Assembly: GCA_913775265.1 (NCBI GenBank)
Contig: CAJYJH010000065.1
Span: 248,001 to 312,000 of the forward strand
Length of the DNA: 64,000 nucleotides
Source: an uncultured Mucilaginibacter sp.
GTDB taxonomy: Bacteria > Bacteroidota > Bacteroidia > Sphingobacteriales > Sphingobacteriaceae
Direction of reading: 5' to 3'
Shown here: in pieces, positions 19,226 through 30,285 of the stretch
How positions within the stretch are numbered: position 1 is the stretch's first letter
How the letters are laid out: every line of letters begins with the position of its first letter
Translations under genes and position numbers: made by a program
The notes under the pieces: generated by a model
What the model saw: only the letters and a program-made list of their open reading frames with translations
What the model was told of the DNA's origin: nothing
Databases searched by the model: none

Positions 19226-22000
19226 ATGTTGTTAAAGCGATTTTTATATATCACGACGTTTTGCGCAGTTGCCACGTCAGGCATGGCGCAAACCAAACAG
19301 ACAACTGTTTGGCCAACCATAAAAAAAGAGACCCGCCCCTGGACCCGCTGGTGGTGGATGGGCAATGCCGTTGACCAGAAAAATATTGGCATTTTGCTGC
19401 GCAAGTACCAGCAAGCCGGTTTTGGTGGTGTTGAGGTGACACCTATTTACGGAGCCATCGGGTTTGAAAACCGGTACATCGATTTTTTGTCGCCCAAATG
19501 GTTAGAGATGCTTAACTATACCACTGCCACGGCCGGGCAGCTAGGTATGGGCGTGGACATGAATACCGGCACCGGCTGGCCTTTTGGCGGTCCGCAAATT
19601 AAAACTGCCGATGCGGCCAGCAAACTCATCATCCAGACTTACAAGCTTAACCCCGGCGAGATTGTAAAAGAAGCTATCCGGGTAAACGACCCTAAACAAC
19701 GCGACGTAGCCGTATTGCAGGCTTTGGTAGCTTATGACGATAAAGGCAACGCTACCAACGTAATGGATAAGGTGGATGCCAACGGTAACTTTAACATGGC
19801 GCCGGTCAAAACCAAAACCGAAATTTATGCAGCCTTTGTGGGTAAAACCCTGCAAAAGGTTAAACGCGCTGCTCCGGGAGGCGAGGGTTACACACTTGAT
19901 CATCTTTCAAAAACAGCTACCGATGTTTACCTGGCCCGCTTTACCAATGCCTATAAAAACGGAAAGCCGGCAGTGCGCGCTTATTTTAATGACAGTTACG
20001 AGGTGTATGGGGCCAGTTGGTCGCCTACGTTGTTTGATACCTTCCAAAAAGATCATGGCTATGATTTGCGCATGCACTTGAGGGAGCTGATGAACAATGA
20101 CGATACCGAGATAATAGGCCGGGTAAAGTCCGACTATCGCGAAACCATGAGCAATATGTTGCTCCATAACTTTACCCAAAACTGGACCAATTGGGCACAT
20201 GGTTTAAAAAGTATTACCAAAAATCAATCACACGGCTCACCTGGTAACTTGCTGGATTTATATGGTACGGTTGATATCCCAGAGTGTGAAACCTTTGGTT
20301 CGAGTAAGTTTCCTATCCCTGGCCTGCGCCGCGACAGTGCCGATGTGCGTAACGTTGACCCTAACCCGATTATGCTCAAGTTTGCCTCGTCGGCAGGGCA
20401 TGTGAATAGTAAGCCGTTGATCTCGTCGGAAACTTTTACCTGGTTAACTGAGCATTTTAAAACATCCTACTCACAATGTAAACCCGAGGTAGAACAGATC
20501 TTTTTGTCGGGTGTAAACCATGTATTTTACCATGGCACTACCTATTCACCGGAGGATGTGAAATTTCCGGGCTGGTTGTTTTACGCCTCTATGAATATGG
20601 TGCCCGATAATGGTTTGTGGAGCCATGCCACCGGCCTAAACGGTTATATCACCCGTGTCCAATCGGTACTGCAATCCGGTCGTGCCGATAATGAAATATT
20701 GATGTACTGGCCCATCTATGATGCCTGGAATCACCCTAAAGGACTGGACATGCCTTTGGCCATCCATGATATTAAAGAATGGCTGATACCAACACCGTTT
20801 TACAAAAATGCGGTTGGCCTGCAAAAAGAAGGTTACAGTTTAGACTTTGTATCCGACCTGGCTTTAACCAAAAGTACAGGCAGCAGTGCAGGTGTTAAAA
20901 CCAGTGCCAACGCGAATTATAAAGTTTTGGTAATACCGGAATGCACCATGATGCCGGTTGAAACCTTGCAACAGATATTGAAGATTGCCGGGCAAGGCGC
21001 TACCGTTGTTTTCCAGAAACTGCCCGAAGATGTTCCCGGTTTAACTGATGTACAAAGCCGCAGGACAAAGCTAAAGCAGATGCTTGAAAGCCTGAAGTTT
21101 GCTAACGCTGATAAGGGCGTAAAGCAAGCTGTTGTTGGCAGTGGTAAAGTGTTATTGTCAGACAACTTGGAAGATGCGTCAGCTCTGGCATCCGTAAAAG
21201 GCGAAAAGCTGGTAGAAACCGGTTTACAGTTCATTCGCCGTGATGTGAATGGTAATAAGTATTATTATTTAGTAAACCATACAGCTAAAGCGATTGATAC
21301 AAGTTTACCGCTGAACGGAAAATATGCTTCGGTCACCATTATGGACCCGCAAACCGGAAGCTACGGTACCGCCCCGGTAACCGCAGGACAAAATCAAAGC
21401 TTGGTGCGCGTGCAGTTACAATCAGGCGAAGCATTGATACTGTTGGCTGGTTTACAGGCCAAAGCGTCTTTACCAAAATGGCGTTACCTCGAAAAACCAA
21501 CTGGTGAAGTAAAGCTAAATAACCCTTGGAACCTGCAATTTACCCAAGGCGGCCCTGTGTTGCCATCTGTTAAAAAGCTTAACAAGCTTACCTCGTGGAC
21601 GAACTTAGGTGACACCACTGCAGTGAATTTTTCGGGTACTGGTGTTTACACCAGTACGTTTAATCTACCGGCAAAAAAGGCGGACGAATACGTGCTCGAC
21701 TTAGGTCAGGTTGATGAAAGTGCCCGCGTTTGGATTAATGGTAAAGAAGTCGGCATTTTATGGAGCATTCCTTTTAAAGCCCGTGTTGGTAACCTGCTTA
21801 AGGCAGGAAATAATACCATTAAAATAGAGGTCGATAACCTGATGGCTAATCGCATTCGCTACATGGATCAGCATAAAATAGAATGGCGCAAATATCATGA
21901 AATTAATTTTGTAAATATCGATTACAAACCATTCGATGCCTCCAACTGGAAACCTATGCCGTCGGGCTTGTTAGGGCCGGTAAAACTGGTAAGCTATTAA
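19226..22000 (+). CDS. Alpha-L-rhamnosidase-like glycosyl hydrolase (GH106-like)
   Basis: RPWTRWWWMGNAVDQKNIGILLRKYQQAGFGGVEVTPIYGA; GVDMNTGTGWPFGGPQ; C-terminal galactose-binding-like region. Confidence 0.85.
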   Translation: MLLKRFLYITTFCAVATSGMAQTKQTTVWPTIKKETRPWTRWWWMGNAVDQKNIGILLRKYQQAGFGGVEVTPIYGAIGFENRYIDFLSPKWLEMLNYTTATAGQLGMGVDMNTGTGWPFGGPQIKTADAASKLIIQTYKLNPGEIVKEAIRVNDPKQRDVAVLQALVAYDDKGNATNVMDKVDANGNFNMAPVKTKTEIYAAFVGKTLQKVKRAAPGGEGYTLDHLSKTATDVYLARFTNAYKNGKPAVRAYFNDSYEVYGASWSPTLFDTFQKDHGYDLRMHLRELMNNDDTEIIGRVKSDYRETMSNMLLHNFTQNWTNWAHGLKSITKNQSHGSPGNLLDLYGTVDIPECETFGSSKFPIPGLRRDSADVRNVDPNPIMLKFASSAGHVNSKPLISSETFTWLTEHFKTSYSQCKPEVEQIFLSGVNHVFYHGTTYSPEDVKFPGWLFYASMNMVPDNGLWSHATGLNGYITRVQSVLQSGRADNEILMYWPIYDAWNHPKGLDMPLAIHDIKEWLIPTPFYKNAVGLQKEGYSLDFVSDLALTKSTGSSAGVKTSANANYKVLVIPECTMMPVETLQQILKIAGQGATVVFQKLPEDVPGLTDVQSRRTKLKQMLESLKFANADKGVKQAVVGSGKVLLSDNLEDASALASVKGEKLVETGLQFIRRDVNGNKYYYLVNHTAKAIDTSLPLNGKYASVTIMDPQTGSYGTAPVTAGQNQSLVRVQLQSGEALILLAGLQAKASLPKWRYLEKPTGEVKLNNPWNLQFTQGGPVLPSVKKLNKLTSWTNLGDTTAVNFSGTGVYTSTFNLPAKKADEYVLDLGQVDESARVWINGKEVGILWSIPFKARVGNLLKAGNNTIKIEVDNLMANRIRYMDQHKIEWRKYHEINFVNIDYKPFDASNWKPMPSGLLGPVKLVSY

Positions 22001-22036
22001 ATATAAAAGATTCTTTGTGTCACCATTTTTCATTGA

Positions 22037-22080
22037 TTATACACCAAAAGCCTTTTCAACAGAAGGCTTTTGGTGTATAA
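22037..22080 (+). terminator. Strong hairpin terminator downstream of the GH106-like gene
   Basis: Perfect 18-bp inverted repeat ttatacaccaaaagcctt / aaggcttttggtgtataa. Confidence 0.7.
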
Positions 22081-22360
22081 TAACCCTTCCTTTAAAAAAG
22101 ATTAAAATCGTATTCAGTCAGTATTGCTACGAAGTAATGTGCTTAGCAATAATGCTAATCGCAAACTTTTGCGACCTGATTTTAACCCAGCAGATGTCAG
22201 CTCAAATTATATTTAATTGATCGGTGTGATATCGTTGATCGATTTTTAATTACTTTAGATTCCGATAATCAACCGGCTTGCTGCTTAATTCCTGAAAATA
22301 AATTTTAAGTATCCTTTCGTGATTCAGCGCGCCGTTTTGTCTCCGATTTTAAGTGTAAAT

Positions 22361-24361
22361 ATGACAGTTGCAAAATTTACTTATTTAACTGCCGCTTTAT
22401 TAACGGCATTCTCCTTCAACTCTTCGGCACAAAAAAGCTTACCTATCATTGTAAATGCCGATAAGGTAACGGCTAAGGTGCAGCCTACTATGTGGGGCGT
22501 TTTTTTTGAGGACATTAACATGGGTGCCGACGGTGGTATTTATGCCGAACTGGTTAAGAACCGCTCATTTGAGTTTTACTCACCACTGATGGGCTGGTCG
22601 GTAAAAGGCAAAAAGATAACTGAGGGCGATGTGCTGATCTTAAACCGTCAGCAAAATCCTATTACCAATCCTAATCCGCGCTTTTTAAGAGCTAACGTAA
22701 AAAATGCAGACAATCGGGGAGACTTTAGCTTAACCAACGAGGGCTTCCGCGGGATGGGCATTAAGAAAGGTCTTAATTATAATTTTTCGTTGATGTATCG
22801 GCAGGCAAAGCCCGGTGTAAAAATGCACCTGGAGCTGCTGGACGAGAAGGGTAATGTTATCGGCTCCACAGTATTTCAACCGGCCGAAAGCGGTACCGAA
22901 TGGCATAAGCAAGGGCTAAGCTTTGCCGCCAATGCTACTGCACCTAAAGGAAAGTTTGCTATCTGGATGGAAGGAACGGGCATTATTGACCTTGACATGA
23001 TTTCCTTGTTTCCTGGTGATACCTGGAAACAGCGGCCCGGTGGTTTAAGGGCTGATATGGTACAGTTACTGGCCGATATGAAGCCGGGTTTTATTCGTTT
23101 TCCGGGTGGATGTATAGTAGAAGGCCGTGACTTGGCTACCCGCTATCCATGGAAAAAAACCATTGGTCCGGTTGAAAACCGCGAACTGAATATTAACCGC
23201 TGGAATACCGAATTTAAGCACCGCTTAACCGGTGACTATTTCCAGACTTATGGTTTAGGCTTTTTTGAGTATTTTCAACTGGCAGAAGACATTGGCGCCG
23301 AAGCACTGCCTATTTTAAATTGCGGTATGGCCTGCCAGTTTAATACTGCTGAGCTGGTACCTTTAGACCAGTTGGGCCCTTATGTGCAGGACGCTTTAGA
23401 TTTAGTACAGTTTGCAAACGGCGATGTGAACACTCCATGGGGTAAAAAACGCGCCGAGATGGGGCACCCGGCACCATTCAACCTAAAAATGATGGGTGTA
23501 GGTAACGAAAACTGGGGACCACAATATCTGGAGCGCCTTAAAATATTTACTGATAGCCTGAAAGCTAAATACCCTGAAATTAAACTGGTAAATAGTTCGG
23601 GTACAGACCCTAACGGTGACCGGTTCGACTTTTTGAACAATAATCTGCGTAAAAATAAAGCTGATATTATTGACGAGCATTATTATCGTTCGCCCGAATG
23701 GTTTTTAAGCAATGCCACCCGTTACGATAATTACGACCGTAACGGCTCTAAAGTGTTTGCAGGCGAGTATGCTGCGCAAAGTAATGGTATAGCCAGCGAA
23801 AAAAATCAAAATAACTGGCAATGCGCTTTAGCCGAAGCCGCTTTTATGACGGGTTTAGAACGTAATGCACAGGTGGTAAACATGGCTTCATACGCACCCC
23901 TGTTTGCCCATGCCGATGCCTGGCAATGGACACCGGATATGATTTGGGTAGATAACCTGAATGTGTACGGCACGCCAAATTATTATGTACAAAAATTATA
24001 TTCTTTGTATAAAGGTACAGACGTAGTTGATATCAAAACCGGAAAAAAAGTTGTAGCTGGTCAGGACAGCTTATATGCATCTGCTGTGGTTGACAGCAAG
24101 CATAACGAGTTGATTATAAAAATTGTAAATGCATCGGGCAAAGCCCAAACCCGTAACTTACAAGTACAGAGCCGACACAAAATGCCGGCAACCGGTATTT
24201 TAACCAGCATTAGCACACCAAACTTAAAAGCCGTTAACTCTTTTGACAATGCAATTAATGTAAGTCCGAAAGATGAGCGTATGGCTGTTAAAGGTAAAAC
24301 GCTGGCAGTGGCTATCAAACCATACTCGTTTAATGTATTGCGCTTGCCTTTGATTAAGTAA
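22361..24361 (+). CDS. Alpha-L-arabinofuranosidase (GH51)
   Basis: MWGVFFEDINMGADGGIYAELVKNRSFEF; FIRFPGGCIVEG; GVGNENWGPQYLERL; ORF opens at 22319, start MTVAKFTYLTAA likely. Confidence 0.92.
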   Translation: MTVAKFTYLTAALLTAFSFNSSAQKSLPIIVNADKVTAKVQPTMWGVFFEDINMGADGGIYAELVKNRSFEFYSPLMGWSVKGKKITEGDVLILNRQQNPITNPNPRFLRANVKNADNRGDFSLTNEGFRGMGIKKGLNYNFSLMYRQAKPGVKMHLELLDEKGNVIGSTVFQPAESGTEWHKQGLSFAANATAPKGKFAIWMEGTGIIDLDMISLFPGDTWKQRPGGLRADMVQLLADMKPGFIRFPGGCIVEGRDLATRYPWKKTIGPVENRELNINRWNTEFKHRLTGDYFQTYGLGFFEYFQLAEDIGAEALPILNCGMACQFNTAELVPLDQLGPYVQDALDLVQFANGDVNTPWGKKRAEMGHPAPFNLKMMGVGNENWGPQYLERLKIFTDSLKAKYPEIKLVNSSGTDPNGDRFDFLNNNLRKNKADIIDEHYYRSPEWFLSNATRYDNYDRNGSKVFAGEYAAQSNGIASEKNQNNWQCALAEAAFMTGLERNAQVVNMASYAPLFAHADAWQWTPDMIWVDNLNVYGTPNYYVQKLYSLYKGTDVVDIKTGKKVVAGQDSLYASAVVDSKHNELIIKIVNASGKAQTRNLQVQSRHKMPATGILTSISTPNLKAVNSFDNAINVSPKDERMAVKGKTLAVAIKPYSFNVLRLPLIK

Positions 24362-24383
24362 GCGCTTTTACCATATTGCCTAT

Positions 24384-24419
24384 AACAGAACAGGCCTCTA
24401 ATCGGAGGCCTGTTCTGTT
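24384..24419. terminator. Terminator-like hairpin
   Basis: aacagaacaggcctc / gaggcctgttctgtt, 15-bp stem. Confidence 0.7.
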
Positions 24420-24431
24420 TAAAATTATCCG

Positions 24432-24638
24432 TTATTGATAATTCTGTTCCGGCTGTACCTTGTTGGTTACTTTGGTTATTGCCTCGTCGGTATATTGTTT
24501 GGCTTTTTCAATCCACTCTGGTGCTTTTTCGTTCCAGTCATCTATGATTGATTTACCGTCTTCTACACGTTTTTTTGTGATGTGTTTTATGCCGTAGGCA
24601 GCTGCTGCACCAAATACGGCCCATTTTAATAAGCTCAT
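24432..24638 (-). CDS. Small YtxH-like/hypothetical protein
   Basis: 68-aa ORF MSLLKWAVFGAAAAYGIKHITKKRVEDGKSIIDDW... Confidence 0.55.
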   Translation of the reverse strand: MSLLKWAVFGAAAAYGIKHITKKRVEDGKSIIDDWNEKAPEWIEKAKQYTDEAITKVTNKVQPEQNYQ

Positions 24639-24814
24639 GTTTTGTGATTTTTATGTGGTTAATTCATTATAATCTGATAATGAGGTGCAAGTTTGATGCC
24701 AAGCTTTTTAATGTATACAGGCAGCCAGCTCTACGTTGTTTTAAATAACCTGCTGATTATCATTAAATATCGCCAATATATAAACCTATCCTGCACCATG
24801 CTGTTTACTCTTGT

Positions 24815-25924
24815 ATGCGTCGCCTGCTGCAAAAATGGTTAAAGCAACCTTTAATTAACGTTGCCAACAAGTATTCGTCACGACCTGATATTAAACGGGT
24901 TCATGCAGCACTTACCGATTTGTACAACTCGTTAATTACTGACCCCGGTAAACGTGGCTTAATTATTCCGTTTGATGCAGCAACCGGCAAATTTGTGATC
25001 CTGTCCGATCAGCATAAAGGTGCCCGGAATAGCGCCGATGACTTTACCCTATCCGAAAAGAATTATTTGGCCGCATTAAATTATTATTACGAACAGCAAT
25101 ACCATTACATCAATTTAGGAGATAGTGAAGAACTATGGGAAAACGGTATCATCGGCGTAACTAAATACAACAAGGCTACCTTTACCCAGGAAGCGCAGTT
25201 TCTGCAGCGAAATACTTTTATCAAAATATTCGGCAATCATGATTTATACTGGGACAATGACCCGCTTGCCGGTGTAGTATTGCAACAGATTTATGGGCAG
25301 CCGGTAAAAATATACGAAGGGGTTATTTTGCAAACCAAGGTTAACGGTAAGCCATTAGGCATTTATTTAACCCATGGCCACCAGGGCGATTTGCAAAGCG
25401 ACGGCAACTGGTTTAGCAAGTGGTTTGTGGCTAATGTGTGGGGCCCGTTGCAGGCCTATCTGGCTATCAACCCTAATACACCGGCTACCAATGATCATCT
25501 TAAAACACTCCATAACGAAATTATGTACCAGTGGAGCAGCCGGCAAAATAATCTGTTGCTCATTACCGGGCATACACATCAGCCGGTATTCCGGTCGTTA
25601 ACGCACCTGGAACGGTTATATATTGATCTGGAAACAGCTCAAAAACAAGGCGATCAGCAGAAGATCGACCAACTGCAAAAGCAGATTAATAAGCATGTGT
25701 CTAAAGGCGAGGCTCAGTTCACATTTCCCGGTTATCGGCCTTCGTATTTTAACAGTGGTTGCTGTTGTTTTGATGATGGCGATATTACCGGCATCGAAAT
25801 CAGCGATGGCCAAATGCGACTGATTAAATGGGAGTACAGTGCTGCCGGAGTACCCGAGAGGATTATATTAGACAAAAGCAACCTGGAAGAAATTATGGCC
25901 GGATTGGCTCAAAAACCGCAGTAA
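24815..25924 (+). CDS. Metallophosphoesterase family protein
   Basis: ILSDQHKGARNS, INLGDSEELWEN, IFGNHDLYW, LLITGHTHQPVF. Confidence 0.88.
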   Translation: MRRLLQKWLKQPLINVANKYSSRPDIKRVHAALTDLYNSLITDPGKRGLIIPFDAATGKFVILSDQHKGARNSADDFTLSEKNYLAALNYYYEQQYHYINLGDSEELWENGIIGVTKYNKATFTQEAQFLQRNTFIKIFGNHDLYWDNDPLAGVVLQQIYGQPVKIYEGVILQTKVNGKPLGIYLTHGHQGDLQSDGNWFSKWFVANVWGPLQAYLAINPNTPATNDHLKTLHNEIMYQWSSRQNNLLLITGHTHQPVFRSLTHLERLYIDLETAQKQGDQQKIDQLQKQINKHVSKGEAQFTFPGYRPSYFNSGCCCFDDGDITGIEISDGQMRLIKWEYSAAGVPERIILDKSNLEEIMAGLAQKPQ

Positions 25925-25950
25925 ATGTTAGGCTGAGGAGGATAAGTTAT

Positions 25951-25958
25951 TAACTTTG
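25951..25958 (+). promoter_or_regulatory. Candidate Bacteroidota -7 element
   Basis: TAACTTTG, about 200 bp upstream of the SulP gene. Confidence 0.35.
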
Positions 25959-26154
25959 CACCCAAGCCATGAAAAAAGCTATTAACCATAGTCCGGTTAC
26001 ACCACCTTGAGTTAGTTTTTCTCTCTGACTACATAGCTGTCTGTTTTTGTTTAACAGGCAAGGTCTGCTTATTAAATAACAAATAATACTCTATTTCTTG
26101 TAATACGCCCGGCAGATAACCGCCGGACGATATCTTTTTATCTTTTCTATTTCT

Positions 26155-27702
26155 TTGTCCATGAATGCAGTTCTGCGCCTTTTTGATTTTAGACAAAAAG
26201 TAAATTATAAAAACGAAGTACTCGCTGGTTTAACCGTAGCCATGACCATGATGCCTGAGTCGTTATCCTTTGCTATACTGGCAGGCTTTCCACCGCTCAT
26301 GGGTTTATATGCCGCCTTTATTATGGGCTTGGTAACAGCAGTGTTAGGCGGTCGGCCCGGTTTAATATCAGGCGGAGCTGGTGCTACGGTGGTGGTGCTG
26401 ATAGCGCTAATGAAAACCCAAGGTATTGAATATGTTTTTGCCGCGGTGGCATTAGCCGGTGTCATACAGATTTTAGTTGGTGTATTTAAACTGGGCAAAT
26501 TTATCAGGCTGGTACCGCAGCCGGTAATGTATGGCTTTGTTAATGGTTTGGCTGTTATTATTTTCACAGCCCAGTTGGAGCAGTTTAAAACCGTAGTCAA
26601 TGGGCAAACGGTTTGGCTAAGTGGTGCGCCACTGTTTATTATAGCTGGCTTGGTAGCGCTAACTATTGCCATTGTTGTTTTGCTGCCTAAATTCACTAAA
26701 GCTGTTCCGCCATCCTTAGTGGCAATAATCGTGGTGTTTTTGATTGTTTTAGGTTTTGGCATCCCAACCAAAACGGTGAAAGATATTGCTGCAGTAAGTG
26801 GTGGTTTTCCTCCTTTTCATATTCCGGCTATTCCTTTCAACCTGGAAACCTTAAAGATCGTATTCCCGTACGCCCTGATTATGGCTGGCGTGGGTTTGAC
26901 TGAAGGATTGCTTACCCTTAACCTGGTTGACGAAATGACCGCTACCCGGGGCAGCGGCAACCGCGAATGTGTAGCACAAGGAACGGCCAATATTTTAAAC
27001 GGTTTCTTTTCGGGGATGGGTGGCTGCCCGATGATTGCCCAAACGGTGGTGAACTTATCGGCAGGAGCCAGAGCCAGGTTATCAGGCATTGTGGCGGCAC
27101 TTACCATACTGCTCATTATTTTTGTGGGCGCACCGGTTATTGAGCGGGTACCCATGGCAGCCCTTACCGGGGTAATGATTATGGTAGCCATTGGCACCTT
27201 TGAGTGGGCAAGTTTTCGCATCATCAACAAAATGCCCAGGCAAGATGTCTTTGTAGGCATATTGGTGGCATTAATTACTGTTTGGCTGCATAACCTGGCA
27301 TTGGCGGTACTGGTGGGAGTAATTATATCAGCATTAGTTTTTGCCTGGGAGAGTGCCAAGCGTATACGTGCTCGCAAATACATTGATGCCACAGGCGTAA
27401 AACACTATGAAATATACGGCCCATTGTTTTTTGGCTCGGTAACGGCCTTCACCGAGAAGTTTCAAATTAACGAAGACCCGCAGGAAGTGATCATTGATTT
27501 TAAAGATAGCCGGGTAGCTGATATGTCGGCTATTGAGGCCTTAAACAAATTGACCGACCGCTATCAAAAAGCCGGTAAAACACTGCATTTAAAACATCTG
27601 AGCGCTGATTGCCGGCAACTGCTAAAAAATGCGGATGCGGTGATTGATGTAAATATTCTGGAAGACCCGGCTTATCATGTAGCTACAGATAAGCAACTAT
27701 AA
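26155..27702 (+). CDS. SulP family inorganic anion transporter with C-terminal STAS domain
   Basis: NEVLAGLTVAMTMMPESLSFAILAGFPPLMGLYAAF; C-terminal VIIDFKDSRVADMSAIEALNKL. Confidence 0.93.
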   Translation: MSMNAVLRLFDFRQKVNYKNEVLAGLTVAMTMMPESLSFAILAGFPPLMGLYAAFIMGLVTAVLGGRPGLISGGAGATVVVLIALMKTQGIEYVFAAVALAGVIQILVGVFKLGKFIRLVPQPVMYGFVNGLAVIIFTAQLEQFKTVVNGQTVWLSGAPLFIIAGLVALTIAIVVLLPKFTKAVPPSLVAIIVVFLIVLGFGIPTKTVKDIAAVSGGFPPFHIPAIPFNLETLKIVFPYALIMAGVGLTEGLLTLNLVDEMTATRGSGNRECVAQGTANILNGFFSGMGGCPMIAQTVVNLSAGARARLSGIVAALTILLIIFVGAPVIERVPMAALTGVMIMVAIGTFEWASFRIINKMPRQDVFVGILVALITVWLHNLALAVLVGVIISALVFAWESAKRIRARKYIDATGVKHYEIYGPLFFGSVTAFTEKFQINEDPQEVIIDFKDSRVADMSAIEALNKLTDRYQKAGKTLHLKHLSADCRQLLKNADAVIDVNILEDPAYHVATDKQL

Positions 27703-27724
27703 AGCGGCTTTAAGGCCTATAAAC

Positions 27725-27760
27725 AAAAAATGCCGTTGCAATGGCGCAACGGCATTTTTT
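27725..27760. terminator. Bidirectional terminator between the SulP and aconitase genes
   Basis: aaaaaatgccgttgc-aatgg-cgcaacggcatttttt. Confidence 0.8.
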
Positions 27761-27778
27761 TATGAAGTAACAAGCTGG

Positions 27779-30046
27779 TTAATTAGCTTGTTGTTTACGG
27801 ATGATGTTTAACGCACCACCAGCTTTAAACCACTCAATTTGCTGAGCGTTATAGGTATGGTTAACCTGGAACGAGTCCTCGGTACCATCAGCATGGTGTA
27901 ATACAACAGTTAACTGTTTGCCAGGGGCAAATTCAGTTAAGCCTAAAACGTCAATTCTGTCGTCTTCCTGAACTTTATCATAGTCTGCAGTATCAGCAAA
28001 GGTGATACCTAACATGCCTTGTTTTTTCAGGTTGGTTTCGTGGATACGGGCAAAAGATTTTACCAGGATAACACGAACACCTAAGTGACGAGGCTCCATA
28101 GCAGCGTGCTCACGTGATGAACCTTCGCCATAGTTTTCGTCGCCTACTACGATAGTACCGATACCGTTAGCTTTATAATCACGCTGAGTAGCCGGAACCG
28201 GACCGTACTCGCCGGTCAGTTCGTTTTTCACGCTATCTGCAGTGTTGTTAAAGTAGTTAATTGCACCAATCAGCATGTTGTTGCTGATATTGTCTAAGTG
28301 ACCACGGAATTTTAACCATGGGCCAGCCATTGAAATGTGGTCGGTAGTACATTTACCTTTAGCTTTAATTAATAAGCGCAGGTCTTTTAAGTCTGTACCT
28401 TCCCACGGTTTAAACGGATCCAGTAACTGTAAACGTGATGATTTTGGATCAACAATTACTTGTACCTGGCTGCCATCTTCGGCAGGGGCCTGGTAACCGG
28501 CATCTTCAACCGCAAAGCCTTTAACCGGTAATTCAATACCCAGTGGCTCATCTAACTTCACTTGCTCACCATTTTGGTTAGTCAAAGTATCAGTTAAAGG
28601 GTTAAAGGTTAAGTCACCAGCAATAGCAAAAGCAGTAACAATTTCCGGAGATGCTACGAAAGCATGAGTGTTAGGGTTGCCATCCTGACGTTTAGCAAAG
28701 TTACGGTTAAACGAAGTGATGATAGAGTTTTTGCGGGTTGGATCGTCAGTATGACGTGCCCACTGGCCGATACATGGGCCACAAGCGTTAGCCAGTACTA
28801 CACCACCAATTTGCTCAAAAGTATCTAGGTAACCATCGCGCTCTACGGTATAACGTACCAGTTCTGAACCTGGAGTTACGGTATACTCCGCCTTAGTTTT
28901 TAAGTTTTTATCAGTAGCCTGTTTAGCAATAGATGCTGCACGGGTAATATCTTCGTAAGATGAGTTGGTACAAGAACCAATCAAACCAACTTCTAACTCA
29001 GTTGGCCAGCCGTTTTCTTTAACCGCAGTAGCAAACTTAGAAATAGGCCAAGCCAAATCCGGAGTGAACGGACCGTTAACGTGTGGCTCTAACTCGCTCA
29101 GGTTAATTTCAATTACTTGGTCAAAGTATTGCTCAGGAGTAGCATAAGCTTCAGCGTCACCGGTTAAGTGCTGTTTGATGGCATTAGCCAAGTCAGCAAT
29201 ATCTTCGCGTTTAGTGCCGCGCAGGTAAGCTTCTGCTTTCTCGTCGTAACCAAAAATAGAGGTAGTTGCACCAATCTCAGCACCCATGTTACAGATAGTA
29301 CCTTTACCGGTAGCTGATAACGAGCGTGCACCTTCACCAAAATATTCAACAATAGCACCGGTACCACCTTTTACAGTTAAAATACCTGCTACTTTCAAAA
29401 TAACGTCTTTAGCTGATGCCCAACCCGATAATTTACCGGTTAAATGAACACCAATCAGTTTAGGGAATTTAAGCTCCCAAGGTAAGCCAGCCATTACGTC
29501 GCAGGCATCAGCACCACCAACGCCAATAGCAATCATACCTAAACCACCAGCATTAGGAGTATGCGAGTCTGTACCGATCATCATACCACCCGGGAAAGCA
29601 TAGTTTTCTAAAACTACCTGGTGAATGATACCTGCACCTGGTTTCCAGAAACCGATACCGTATTTATCAGACACAGAAGCCAGGAAGTCATAAACTTCAC
29701 TGTTGATATCTTTAGCTGTATTCAAATCTTCGGTAGCGCCGATTTTTGCCTGGATCAAGTGATCGCAATGTACGGTTGATGGTACAGCCACTTGCGGACG
29801 ACCAGCTTGCATAAATTGCAATAAAGCCATTTGTGCTGTTGCATCCTGCATCGCTACGCGGTCTGGTGCAAAGTCAACATAGTCGGTACCACGCTGAAAA
29901 GCTTGCTTTGCATCGCCTTCAGACAAGTGAGAATACAGAATTTTTTCAGTTAACGTTAAAGGTTTGCCGGTCGCTTGGCGGGCAGCTTCAATACGGCTGC
30001 TGTAGCGGTCGTACACCTTTTTAATCATATCTAAATCAAAAGCCAT
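27779..30046 (-). CDS. acn: Aconitate hydratase
   Basis: [90 protein letters not shown] track opens upstream at 30160. Confidence 0.95.
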   Translation of the reverse strand: MAFDLDMIKKVYDRYSSRIEAARQATGKPLTLTEKILYSHLSEGDAKQAFQRGTDYVDFAPDRVAMQDATAQMALLQFMQAGRPQVAVPSTVHCDHLIQAKIGATEDLNTAKDINSEVYDFLASVSDKYGIGFWKPGAGIIHQVVLENYAFPGGMMIGTDSHTPNAGGLGMIAIGVGGADACDVMAGLPWELKFPKLIGVHLTGKLSGWASAKDVILKVAGILTVKGGTGAIVEYFGEGARSLSATGKGTICNMGAEIGATTSIFGYDEKAEAYLRGTKREDIADLANAIKQHLTGDAEAYATPEQYFDQVIEINLSELEPHVNGPFTPDLAWPISKFATAVKENGWPTELEVGLIGSCTNSSYEDITRAASIAKQATDKNLKTKAEYTVTPGSELVRYTVERDGYLDTFEQIGGVVLANACGPCIGQWARHTDDPTRKNSIITSFNRNFAKRQDGNPNTHAFVASPEIVTAFAIAGDLTFNPLTDTLTNQNGEQVKLDEPLGIELPVKGFAVEDAGYQAPAEDGSQVQVIVDPKSSRLQLLDPFKPWEGTDLKDLRLLIKAKGKCTTDHISMAGPWLKFRGHLDNISNNMLIGAINYFNNTADSVKNELTGEYGPVPATQRDYKANGIGTIVVGDENYGEGSSREHAAMEPRHLGVRVILVKSFARIHETNLKKQGMLGITFADTADYDKVQEDDRIDVLGLTEFAPGKQLTVVLHHADGTEDSFQVNHTYNAQQIEWFKAGGALNIIRKQQAN

Positions 30047-30263
30047 TTGATTGATTTTTAGGTAAAAAATGAACAATTCGCTGTTCAGAAACCCTTTACA
30101 GGGCGAACGCCGCGAATGTACGAAATTTAACGCCCAAATATGACCGCAGGATTTTAGCAAATACTATTTAGATTTATTCTGAATAGTTAGTTGAAAGTAC
30201 AGCGAGTAAAGGTTTTGCAGGTAAATTCAATCACTGCTAATGCTAAAAACTCTCGCGAAATTT

Positions 30264-30271
30264 TAGCTTTG
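30264..30271 (+). promoter_or_regulatory. Candidate Bacteroidota -7 element
   Basis: TAGCTTTG 15 nt upstream of the start at 30286. Confidence 0.4.
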
Positions 30272-30285
30272 TTAGATCAATACCT

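Noticed and set aside
22017-22220. 67-aa plus-strand ORF downstream of the GH106-like gene
   Set aside because: Its N-terminal part is the 18-bp terminator stem; no protein signature.
26205-27392. Two long minus-strand ORFs (188 and 191 aa) opposite the SulP gene
   Set aside because: They lie fully antisense to a clear SulP transporter. Their composition (T/A/P/I-rich without recognisable domains) fits a shadow frame of a hydrophobic coding sequence.
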